From NCBI GenBank assembly GCA_021816165.1, contig JAKAYZ010000158.1:1-6297 (forward strand): a stretch of 6,297 nucleotides of DNA. The letters run 5' to 3'. A model generated the notes under the pieces. It saw only the letters and a program-made list of their open reading frames with translations, did not search any database and was not told the DNA's origin. Shown here one piece after another: positions 1 to 6,157 of the stretch. Both the position numbers and the translations under genes were made by a program. Each line of letters opens with the position of its first letter. Position 1 is the stretch's first letter. This DNA is from Planctomycetota bacterium. Lineage in GTDB: Bacteria; Planctomycetota; Phycisphaerae; WQYP01.

Positions 1-645
1 CTGTGCTACTCCGTGCGCGGTGAGCCGCTTCATCAGATCGGGCGTAAAATGTAAACCGGCGGTGGGTGCGGCCAACGCTCCGGGCGCTCTGGCATAAACG
101 GTCTGATAGCTGATGCGATCATCAAGACCGGCCGGGCAGGACATGGGTTGTTTATGGCGAGCTTTCTCAATATACGGCGGCAACGGAATTTCGCCGACGT
201 GTCGGAGAATCGTTGATGCGTCCTGCACCGGGGAAACCATCACCAGCCATTGAGCTGGTTCATGGACATAGCGACTTACCAATCGTACCGTCCAACGCAA
301 TGCGGCCTGGTCGTCGGTTAAACTTAATTTTTCGCCCACCCTTAGTTGCCCGTCGGATCGCAGCATAACGCGCCAGTTGCCCGGCGAAAGCTCTTCCAGA
401 AACAGACCTTGAAATTTGCGACCGCTCGATCGGGTCAACGTCAGTTTTGCCGGCAGCACGCGGGAATCGTTGGCAAGCAGCATATCATTGGCGGTCAGAA
501 ACTCCGGGAGTTGATGGAAGTGGGCATGGCATACGTGACCGCTGCTGCGACAAAACACCAGCAGCCGACTGTGATCTCGCGGCTCAGCGGGAAACCGGGC
601 GATGGCCGATTCCGGTAAATCATAATCCAACATGTTCGTCTGCAT
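1..645 (-). CDS. queA: S-adenosylmethionine:tRNA ribosyltransferase-isomerase QueA, partial (N-terminal 215 residues)
   Basis: QueA transfers and isomerises the ribosyl moiety of S-adenosylmethionine onto 7-aminomethyl-7-deazaguanine at the tRNA wobble position, giving epoxyqueuosine; it is cytoplasmic. Reading the minus strand from 645 gives an open frame to base 1, so the 3' part (family length is roughly 340-360 residues) is outside the window. Family motifs in order are LPESAIARFPAEPRDHSRLL (residues 10-29), LLANDSRVLPAKL (56-68), GEIPLPPYI (151-159), SYQTVYA (179-185) and GALAAPTAGLHF (189-200). The last is almost identical to E. coli GAVAAPTAGLHF as I recall it. I chose the ATG at 645 because it places nine residues before LPES, as in the E. 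coli protein; an in-frame ATG at 633 is the alternative. Neither has a strong Shine-Dalgarno. It starts 22 bp after the glycosyltransferase stop, so it is probably translated from the same transcript. Identity is secure; the exact start is less so. Confidence 0.95.
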   Translation of the reverse strand, partial: MQTNMLDYDLPESAIARFPAEPRDHSRLLVFCRSSGHVCHAHFHQLPEFLTANDMLLANDSRVLPAKLTLTRSSGRKFQGLFLEELSPGNWRVMLRSDGQLRVGEKLSLTDDQAALRWTVRLVSRYVHEPAQWLVMVSPVQDASTILRHVGEIPLPPYIEKARHKQPMSCPAGLDDRISYQTVYARAPGALAAPTAGLHFTPDLMKRLTAHGVAQ

Positions 646-667
646 GAATGGGAATCCAGGAAATGAT

Positions 668-1912
668 TTAAGAATGATCGGCCGTTTTTTGCTGCGCAAT
701 CTGACGGCGGACGGCGCGGCGGGTGCGCCGCATGGACTTGGGCGCACCGGCGTCCAGAGCGGCCGCGGGTGGGCAGGCCAGCAACTGCTCGACGATGCTG
801 GCTGCGGCATCGGGATGGGCCAGCAACTGGGCTTTGGCTCGCATCTCCAGCAGGGTATCAGGGTTATCCATAAGCTTTTGAATCTTAAAGGCCAGCGTGG
901 GCAGGTTGTTGCACCGAATGGCCACACCGCGCTCCAGAAGATGGTCACTGTTGCGCTCTTCCTGACCAGGGATCGGATTCATGATGCACATCGGCAAGTG
1001 GCGGGCCATCGCTTCGCTGGTGGTCAGGCCGCCGGGTTTGCCTAAAAGAATGTCGGCGGCGGCCATGTAGTCATGCATCCGATCGGTGAAGCCCACCGAC
1101 ACCAGACGTACGGCACTATCCTGAGGTAACGCGGCGGCCATGGCGTCGACCTTGTTTTTAAGAAGGGCCCCTTTACCCGCAATCACGACGATCTGCGCCG
1201 GGTGACGCAAACGCAGCAGTTCCCGGATAATGTCCTCCACCGGCCCGACACCATAACCGCCGGCGGAAACCAGAATGGTAAAAATATTTTGCTGCAAATC
1301 CAAAAGTTTGCGGGCTTCATGGCTGCATCGCGGCTGGCAAAAACCGGGGTCAATGGGAATGCCGGTGATACTGATACGTGCCGGATCGATGCCCAGTCGA
1401 ATGAGAAGTTCGCGTGTTTCATCCAAAGCCACAAAATAGTAGTGATAAGATCGCACCAGCCACATGGCATGAACATCGAGATCCGTTATCACAATGGCAG
1501 GGCGCACCGCAATTTTACCGCTGTCATAGAGCCAGGCGACCAGGCTGGCGGGGGTAAAATGCGTACACACGATGATGTCAGGCCGAAACTTGGTGGCCTG
1601 GCGGAGAAAACTGCGGGCGTTAAATTTTTCAAAAGCCAGACGTGTTTTTTCATTTCGCCATGGGGTGTCGGTGGTATCGTAAATCCAGCCCAGCATTTTG
1701 GGGGCCCGGTTGATCAGATCCAGATAGACCTGCGAATACAGATGGCGGAAAAGCCGCGTGGTGTATCTGAGCATATCCCAGTGTTGCACCTCGCGGATCC
1801 GCGGATGGTGGCGGCAGGCTTGGTACAATGCGTCGCCGGCACGAACGTGGCCTGCGCCGGCCGAAGCCGAAAGAATAAGCACCTTGCGCGGAACTGGTTG
1901 AAGCTGGTCCAT
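668..1912 (-). CDS. GT28 family glycosyltransferase, MGDG synthase / UgtP-like (414 aa)
   Basis: This is a probable UDP-sugar:diacylglycerol glycosyltransferase that makes membrane glycolipids at the cytoplasmic face. The N-terminal half matches the MGDG-synthase domain: a Rossmann start VLILSASAGAGH (residues 11-22) with the glycine/histidine loop typical of UgtP and plant MGD enzymes, then PDIIVCTHFTPASLV (111-125) and VITDLDVHAMW (141-151). The C-terminal half is the nucleotide-sugar-binding GT-B domain: FTILVSAGGYGVG (211-223), then GKPGGLTTSEAMARHLPMCI (291-310) followed by PIPGQEERNSDHL (313-325). These are the signature loop and acidic residues of this family. No transmembrane segment is visible. 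The last 25 or so residues carry an Arg/Lys-rich stretch (MRRTRRAVRRQ, 394-404) that could help membrane attachment. The ATG at 1912 has an AGAAGAGAG purine run about 9 bases upstream. The gene follows the dehydratase gene by 67 bp and precedes queA by 22 bp. The sugar donor and acceptor cannot be told from sequence; a polyprenyl or other lipid acceptor is possible. Confidence 0.88.
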   Translation of the reverse strand: MDQLQPVPRKVLILSASAGAGHVRAGDALYQACRHHPRIREVQHWDMLRYTTRLFRHLYSQVYLDLINRAPKMLGWIYDTTDTPWRNEKTRLAFEKFNARSFLRQATKFRPDIIVCTHFTPASLVAWLYDSGKIAVRPAIVITDLDVHAMWLVRSYHYYFVALDETRELLIRLGIDPARISITGIPIDPGFCQPRCSHEARKLLDLQQNIFTILVSAGGYGVGPVEDIIRELLRLRHPAQIVVIAGKGALLKNKVDAMAAALPQDSAVRLVSVGFTDRMHDYMAAADILLGKPGGLTTSEAMARHLPMCIMNPIPGQEERNSDHLLERGVAIRCNNLPTLAFKIQKLMDNPDTLLEMRAKAQLLAHPDAAASIVEQLLACPPAAALDAGAPKSMRRTRRAVRRQIAQQKTADHS

Positions 1913-1979
1913 AACCGGAAACTCTCTTCTGCCATCGGGGCGGCCAAGCGCCTGGTCACACGTGGTGGATATCCTTACC

Positions 1980-2330
1980 TTACAGGTTCAGCAGAGCATT
2001 AATTTTCTCGGCGCAGATGAAATCATTTTGCGAAAGCCCACCAATGGAATGGGTCTGATAGCAAACCTTGCAGCGGCTGTAACCTACTTCCATGTCCGGG
2101 TGGTGATTTTCCAGATTGGCCAGCCAGGCCACCGCGTTGACAAATGCCATGGTCTGGTGGAAATCGGGAAACTCAAAAACCCGGGTCAGTTTTCCCTGTT
2201 CTACGGTCCAGCCGGCTACCTTAGCCAAGGCCGACCGCACCTCTTGTTCGGCCATGGGTTGTGTTCCGCCTTCGCAGGCGACGCAGTGCCGATGTTGATG
2301 AACGGCCGCTTTGTCTACTGGTTTGGCCAT
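1980..2330 (-). CDS. phhB: Pterin-4a-carbinolamine dehydratase (PCD/DCoH family, 116 aa)
   Basis: The enzyme dehydrates 4a-hydroxytetrahydropterin to quinonoid dihydropterin, recycling the cofactor of aromatic amino acid hydroxylases; it is a small cytoplasmic alpha/beta protein. The active-site signature is complete: H76-H77-P78, then Y84, H94 and D103, with the usual spacings, inside ENHHPDMEVGY and THSIGGLSQNDF. The upstream FEFPDFHQTMAFVNAVAWLA (52-71) fits the family's first helix, and GWTV (40-43) precedes it. The N-terminus carries HCVACEGG (15-22), a Cys-x2-Cys-Glu-Gly-Gly signature seen in many bacterial members. Length is normal. The ATG at 2330 has AAGGA about 9 bases upstream. No phenylalanine hydroxylase gene lies in the window, so the pathway partner is unknown; some bacterial PCDs are thought to serve molybdopterin-dependent or other pterin enzymes. 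Family assignment is firm, the physiological role is not. Confidence 0.93.
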   Translation of the reverse strand: MAKPVDKAAVHQHRHCVACEGGTQPMAEQEVRSALAKVAGWTVEQGKLTRVFEFPDFHQTMAFVNAVAWLANLENHHPDMEVGYSRCKVCYQTHSIGGLSQNDFICAEKINALLNL

Positions 2331-2372
2331 AAAAGTATATCCTTAAATAAGCTTGGTAATATAGCCACAAGC

Positions 2373-2378
2373 ATTATA
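2373..2378 (-). promoter_or_regulatory. Possible -10 box of an internal promoter before the dehydratase gene
   Basis: On the minus strand the 64-bp gap between apt and the dehydratase gene contains a perfect TATAAT, 42 bases upstream of the dehydratase ATG. No good -35 hexamer sits 16-18 bases further upstream, and there is no extended TGn element. It could drive the last three genes independently of apt, or it may be a chance AT-rich match. Confidence 0.3.
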
Positions 2379-2394
2379 CTCCAAGGACCAGATA

Positions 2395-2919
2395 TCAGGG
2401 AGATTCGTACCGAATGACGCTGTGGAGGTCGTAATCGGTAAATTTGGTGCCGGCGTTGATAAACACCAACTCGATAAGCACCGCAATGCCCATGACATGG
2501 CCACCCGCTTGCTCCACCAGTTCGCAACACGCTTTCATCGTGCCACCCGTCGCCAGCAGGTCATCAACGATCAGAACCTGCTGGCCGGCAGCAATCGCGT
2601 CGCGGTGGATTTCCAGGGTATCGTGCCCATATTCAAGTTGATACGTCAGCGATATTTTTTCTGCCGGTAGTTTACGCGGCTTGCGAATGGGAACAAAGCC
2701 GCAGGAAAGCGCCTGGGCCACAGCAATGCCGAAAATAAAGCCGCGGGATTCGGCCGCTGCGACTACGTCCACATGGTGCCCCCGGAACGGATTGGCGAGC
2801 AGCTCCACCGCCAGGGCCAGACCCGCGGGATCCGCCAGCAGGGGGGTTATATCCTTAAAAATAATCCCAGGTTTGGGAAAATCGGGCACATCGCGAATCA
2901 GCCGCTTCAGATCATCCAT
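2395..2919 (-). CDS. apt: Adenine phosphoribosyltransferase
   Basis: APRT makes AMP from adenine and PRPP in cytoplasmic purine salvage. The type I phosphoribosyltransferase PRPP loop VLIVDDLLATGGT is clear (residues 115-127 from this start). The N-terminal signature DVPDFPKPGIIFKDITPLL (10-28) and the AAAESRGFIFG segment (54-64) are specific to APRT. KPRKLPAEK (80-88) is the flexible catalytic loop region, and the length of about 174 residues is normal. The start is ambiguous by one codon: a GTG at 2922 immediately precedes an ATG at 2919. The GGAG upstream lies 6 bases from the GTG and 9 from the ATG; I prefer the ATG. It is the first gene of the minus-strand string and is divergent from the exported-protein gene. 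It is followed after 64 bp by the pterin dehydratase gene, with no obvious terminator between them. Confidence 0.95.
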   Translation of the reverse strand: MDDLKRLIRDVPDFPKPGIIFKDITPLLADPAGLALAVELLANPFRGHHVDVVAAAESRGFIFGIAVAQALSCGFVPIRKPRKLPAEKISLTYQLEYGHDTLEIHRDAIAAGQQVLIVDDLLATGGTMKACCELVEQAGGHVMGIAVLIELVFINAGTKFTDYDLHSVIRYESP

Positions 2920-2976
2920 CACCTTGGTCTCCGTTTTACAAAGTCAGTTGCGGCCCTGCCCCGCATATTCTGGACC

Positions 2977-3004
2977 ATACTAACTGTCTGCCGCCGGGGA
3001 GCAA
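2977..3004 (-). promoter_or_regulatory. Weak candidate promoter for apt
   Basis: On the minus strand TTGCTC (2999-3004) and TAGTAT (2977-2982) are separated by 16 bases and lie about 57 bases before the apt start. The matches to the sigma-70 consensus are only 3/6 and 4/6. It is listed as the best candidate in the divergent region, not as a confident call. Confidence 0.2.
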
Positions 3005-3070
3005 GTCTGCCATCTTATGCCGTACGGGTGGGAAAAAGCTGTTCTGCCGAACTGCCGCCGGCAGCGCCGC

Positions 3071-3097
3071 TTGCAAATGCCGCTACGGCGGTATAAT
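3071..3097 (+). promoter_or_regulatory. Candidate sigma-70-like promoter for the exported-protein gene
   Basis: TTGCAA (3071-3076, 4/6 match to the -35 consensus) and a perfect TATAAT (3092-3097) are separated by 15 bases, slightly short of the ideal 17. The -10 lies 69 bases upstream of the ATG at 3167, giving a leader of about 60 bases. The region from 2923 to 3166 holds no gene that I can support, so a plus-strand promoter is expected here. The -10 is flanked by two small palindromes that share CGCTACG. Confidence 0.45.
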
Positions 3098-3116
3098 AAC
3101 TCGATCGCTACGAGCG
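3079..3116. repeat. Pair of short palindromes flanking the -10 box
   Basis: GCCGCTACGGC (3079-3089) and CGCTACGAGCG (3106-3116) are each a 4-bp inverted repeat around a 3-base centre. They share the heptamer CGCTACG, which starts at 3081 and 3106, 25 bases apart. One copy lies in the promoter spacer and the other just after the -10, in a position where a repressor could bind. A third GC-rich inverted repeat, CTGCCGCCGGCAG (3052-3064), lies just upstream. In GC-rich DNA such short palindromes arise by chance, so the operator reading is only a suggestion. Confidence 0.3.
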
Positions 3117-3166
3117 GCGGCAATGGGCTGACTTTTCGGTAGTGTATCCTGCAAGACGGAGATTTT

Positions 3167-4990
3167 ATGTTTTTGCGGCAATCAAAAAGGGCGGTTATTG
3201 CGGGCGCTTTTGCGGTGGTGGCAAGCATACTATCGGGGGCCGGTGCAAGTACTCGCGCGGCTGATATTCTCGATCAAGTGCCATCCAACGCTGGCATCTG
3301 TGTGGTGGTCAATAACCTGGCCGCCGTAGACCACAAGATCAAGGTTCTTATTGGGCAACTCAACTTGCCTCTCACCAGTGATCCCTTGGCCATGATGGAA
3401 CGCAGTGTTGGTATTGGCCAGGGCTTGAATGAACATGGTTCGGCCGCGGTGGTGATACTACCTCCGGTGCAGGGTCGTCCACATCCGATGGTGGTGTTGT
3501 TTCCGATAGCCCACCTTCACGCCGCCTTCGCGGCGGACACTATTTCCAAGCCCGATGCCCATGGAATATACACCATTAGCGCACCGGATGGACAACCTGG
3601 GTACGTAGCCCGCCACGGACCTTTTGTGGTGGTGGCCCAGCATCGCTCGGTGCTGCAGGCTTATGTGACGTCCACTGCGTGGGGCATTAAAGGAGTTACA
3701 CCGGCAGAAGCCAACAGCATCAACACTTCGGATTTTGCCTACTATCTGAACCTGCCAGCAGTGAGAAAGCAGGCCTTGGCCAAGTTGAATCAGTTAAAGT
3801 CCATGATGATGGCCAAAATGCGTGCACAAGCGAGTTCCCCCCAAGCCGCGGCGATGACCTCGCTGGTGCTGGAAATGGAGTTTTACGCGTTCCGCCAGAT
3901 CATTCGAGAAAGCCAGGCGGCGTCATTTACCGGAAATATCTTGCCAACAGGGGTGGCATTGAAAGTGGCTCTTGATGCAGTACCAGGCAGTGAATTGGCG
4001 ATTCTGATCGCGCATCAACCGCACCTCTCTGGCAAACCGCTGATGGGCTTGCCGGGCGGGCGTTTCCTGGCGGTTGGTGCTATGAGGACTAATGGAAAGG
4101 CACTGTCTGTGTGGCTGGATAAACTTGAGGCTAAAGCCGCGCAGGACCCAGCCATCAACAAAGTACCGGGGTTGGCCAAGGCTCGGCAGCAACTAGCCAC
4201 GCAGCTTGCGGCCATGGCTGCGGCTGGAAGGTCCGTCAGGGCCTATGACCTGATGCCTCCCCGCGGCCCCAAGGGAGCATTGATGCATGGCGTATTTGTG
4301 CAGCGGACGACCGGCAACGCTGCGGCGGCGCTGGCGGCGAACATGGCTGGTGTTCAACATGCCAGCATGACATTTCCCGGCCGTGCCGTCGCAGTGAAGC
4401 TGCAGCCTAATGCATTTGTCTTGGATGGTGTGAATTTTGACCGTCTAACCATGCACGTTTCTGTGCCGAATAATCCGGCCTTGCCGGCGTCCCCTATGGT
4501 GCAAAGCGTGATAAAAGCCATTTATGGCCTCCATGGGACCAAAATTGATGCGGGCGCCGTGGACAAGACGCACGTCGTTGGCGGCCTTAACGCCAGCCGG
4601 GGCGAATTGGCGAACGCTGTAACGGCGGTGAGGATGCGGCGCGACGTTTTGGACAGTCAGCCGGAGATTGCCGCCCAGGCCGCACATGTCTTGCCACATC
4701 CCCTGATGGTTGCATATTTGCCAGTGGATTCCTGGCTAAAATTGGCGATGGATCGGATGTCGTCCGCCAATGGTGCCGCACCACCGGCACAAGCCGGGGC
4801 AGCTCCAGCGAACCCGGTAACCTTGAGTCTGGGAACTACTGGCAGCCAAGTTGCCGGACAATTGTTCTTCCCGACTGATCAATTAACCGCACTGGCCTCC
4901 GATGGCCGGGCGCTGATGATGATGGTGATGATGTCCATGATGAACGGCCAGCAGCCACCGCCACCTCCGCCTGGCCAGCCTGGTAATTAG
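3167..4990 (+). CDS. Exported protein of unknown function, Ala/Met-rich (607 aa)
   Basis: I do not recognise a characterised family. The first 32 residues form a Sec-type signal peptide: basic MFLRQSKR, a hydrophobic core AVIAGAFAVVASILSGAGA, and a probable cut near TRAA-D (residues 29-33). The mature N-terminus, DILDQVPSNAGICVVVNNL (33-51) followed by GLNEHGSAAVVILPP (86-100), resembles large uncharacterised secreted proteins that I associate with Planctomycetota; this is recollection, not a search. No lipobox Cys, enzyme motif or later transmembrane helix is evident. The middle contains an Ala/Gln/Met-rich, probably helical segment (about 200-250, with MMMAKM at 213-218). Residues 535-550 form an Ala/Pro/Gly-rich linker. 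The C-terminus has seven Met in nine residues (MMMVMMSMM, 584-592), then a run of six Pro (597-602). The ATG at 3167 has GGAG 5 bases upstream and is well supported. It is divergent from apt and 50 bp before the phosphatase-like gene. Confidence 0.85.
   Translation: MFLRQSKRAVIAGAFAVVASILSGAGASTRAADILDQVPSNAGICVVVNNLAAVDHKIKVLIGQLNLPLTSDPLAMMERSVGIGQGLNEHGSAAVVILPPVQGRPHPMVVLFPIAHLHAAFAADTISKPDAHGIYTISAPDGQPGYVARHGPFVVVAQHRSVLQAYVTSTAWGIKGVTPAEANSINTSDFAYYLNLPAVRKQALAKLNQLKSMMMAKMRAQASSPQAAAMTSLVLEMEFYAFRQIIRESQAASFTGNILPTGVALKVALDAVPGSELAILIAHQPHLSGKPLMGLPGGRFLAVGAMRTNGKALSVWLDKLEAKAAQDPAINKVPGLAKARQQLATQLAAMAAAGRSVRAYDLMPPRGPKGALMHGVFVQRTTGNAAAALAANMAGVQHASMTFPGRAVAVKLQPNAFVLDGVNFDRLTMHVSVPNNPALPASPMVQSVIKAIYGLHGTKIDAGAVDKTHVVGGLNASRGELANAVTAVRMRRDVLDSQPEIAAQAAHVLPHPLMVAYLPVDSWLKLAMDRMSSANGAAPPAQAGAAPANPVTLSLGTTGSQVAGQLFFPTDQLTALASDGRALMMMVMMSMMNGQQPPPPPPGQPGN
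4916..4942 (+). repeat. Imperfect ATG trinucleotide repeat inside the exported-protein gene
   Basis: Nine consecutive codons read ATG ATG ATG GTG ATG ATG TCC ATG ATG in frame, coding for a methionine cluster (residues 584-592). The low-complexity DNA could vary in length by slippage, always in whole codons. Confidence 0.7.
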
Positions 4991-5040
4991 GGCGAATCGG
5001 CCGCTCTTGGGCGCAGCAGCACCGGCGTAAGACTTGGTCG

Positions 5041-6117
5041 TTGCCGGCGATTGATGTTGATCCTGACAGGGTGTTGTGGATGTTGGATTCACGTGGTTTA
5101 TGGCCTGCACTGTTGCTGGGCTTGGGCGCGACGGTGCGAACCAAGCTGATCTCCTCTCGCGCTGGCGGGCTGAATCTGGAAGCGATGGCGACGCCTGTAG
5201 CGCAGGAAGGCGGGGATACCATCTTCCAGATTGATCGGCACGTGGAGGATGTGGTCCAGCAAAAAATTTCCACGTGGCCGGAGGCGTGTTTGCCTCTGGA
5301 ACTGGTAATGGAGGGGCTGGGTGAAACCGGAACCAGACGTGTTGGTCCAGCCCGCGGAGATCTGAAATATCGTCTGATTATTGACCCCATCGACGGCACA
5401 CGCAACATCATGTACGACAAGCGCTCCGCCTGGTTTCTGGCCGCAGTGTGTCCGGTTCGCCGCACAGATGGTCGAGCGGCAACCCTGGCCGATGCGCTCG
5501 CGGCCGTGATGGTGGAATTGCCGCCATCCAAGCAATTGCTGGCCGATATATTCGCCGCCGAGCGGGGCGGCGCACTGTCAGCTATGCGTGTGAACTTGGA
5601 AAGCAGACAGGAGCTTCCTTTGGAGGTAAAGCCCAGTCAGGCCATGACGTTACGCAACGGTTTCGGGCAGGTATCCAATTTTTTCCCGGGAACTAAAGTC
5701 CTCGCCGCCACGCTGATGGAGCGCATTGTCAAGAGCACCTTGGGTGCGGTAGAACCCGGAACGGCCAGTGTTTTTGAGGATCAATACATCACCACAGGGG
5801 GACAAATGGTGGAACTCATGCTGGGCCGGGACCGGTTTTGCTGTGATCTGCGGCCCCTTTTCTACGCAGCGCTGCGCGGCGGCGGCCCGGTCACTGCGCC
5901 GGGCCTGGAATGTCATCCGTATGATGTGGCGGGGGCCTTGGTAGCGGCCGCGGCGGGTGTGATTCTAACCGATGGTTTCGGCCGCCCCCTGGATGCTCCG
6001 CTGGATGTGCATACGGGCGTGCACTGGTGTGGTTATGCCAATGTTGAGCTTCAGCGACAAATTTCGCCGGTCATCAGTCAATGGCTGGGAGAGCATGGGG
6101 TGCTGCCCAGCGCCTGA
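5041..6117 (+). CDS. Inositol monophosphatase / fructose-1,6-bisphosphatase superfamily protein (about 358 aa)
   Basis: This is a probable Mg2+-dependent, Li+-sensitive-type sugar or inositol phosphate phosphatase of the cytoplasm. With numbering from 5041, the catalytic metal motif is LIIDPIDGTRN (112-122; D115 and D118). E95 in GLGETG lies exactly 20 residues before D115, matching the Glu70-Asp90 spacing of human IMPA1. The third metal ligand is D295 in HPYDVAGA, followed by AGVILTDGFGRPLDAP (305-320), the usual C-terminal signature. DTIFQIDRHVEDVV (59-72) corresponds to the early helix carrying a conserved Asp. The protein is longer than the usual 260-270 residues, with about 50 extra residues between the second and third metal sites. 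The start is uncertain: TTG at 5041 has no clear Shine-Dalgarno, and ATG at 5080 (345 residues, CAGG 9 bases upstream) is a good alternative. The sequence before 5080 looks protein-like. It lies 50 bp after the exported-protein gene with no terminator seen, so they may be co-transcribed. Substrate is unknown. Confidence 0.85.
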   Translation: MPAIDVDPDRVLWMLDSRGLWPALLLGLGATVRTKLISSRAGGLNLEAMATPVAQEGGDTIFQIDRHVEDVVQQKISTWPEACLPLELVMEGLGETGTRRVGPARGDLKYRLIIDPIDGTRNIMYDKRSAWFLAAVCPVRRTDGRAATLADALAAVMVELPPSKQLLADIFAAERGGALSAMRVNLESRQELPLEVKPSQAMTLRNGFGQVSNFFPGTKVLAATLMERIVKSTLGAVEPGTASVFEDQYITTGGQMVELMLGRDRFCCDLRPLFYAALRGGGPVTAPGLECHPYDVAGALVAAAAGVILTDGFGRPLDAPLDVHTGVHWCGYANVELQRQISPVISQWLGEHGVLPSA

Positions 6118-6157
6118 AAAGCCCGCCCATCAGACGGATATAGTGGATTCCCGCTGA

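Noticed and set aside
632..1045. A 137-codon plus-strand open frame opposite the 3' end of the glycosyltransferase gene
   Set aside because: It is antisense to conserved GT28 coding sequence and has no recognisable motif.
1202..2002. A 266-codon plus-strand open frame opposite the glycosyltransferase gene
   Set aside because: It is antisense to a gene with clear family motifs, and its translation has no recognisable domain or protein-like pattern. It is a shadow of the GC-rich minus-strand gene.
2773..3096. Plus-strand frames running from apt into the divergent intergenic region
   Set aside because: They start inside the antisense of apt, have no ribosome binding site, and overlap the candidate promoter region.
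4991..5040. Search for a terminator or regulatory hairpin between the exported-protein and phosphatase-like genes
   Set aside because: No stem-loop followed by a T-run and no promoter-like hexamers were seen in this 50-bp gap.
4836..5531. A 231-codon minus-strand open frame spanning the junction of the two plus-strand genes
   Set aside because: Its translation is rich in Arg, Ser and Pro with no domain, and it overlaps two better supported plus-strand genes.
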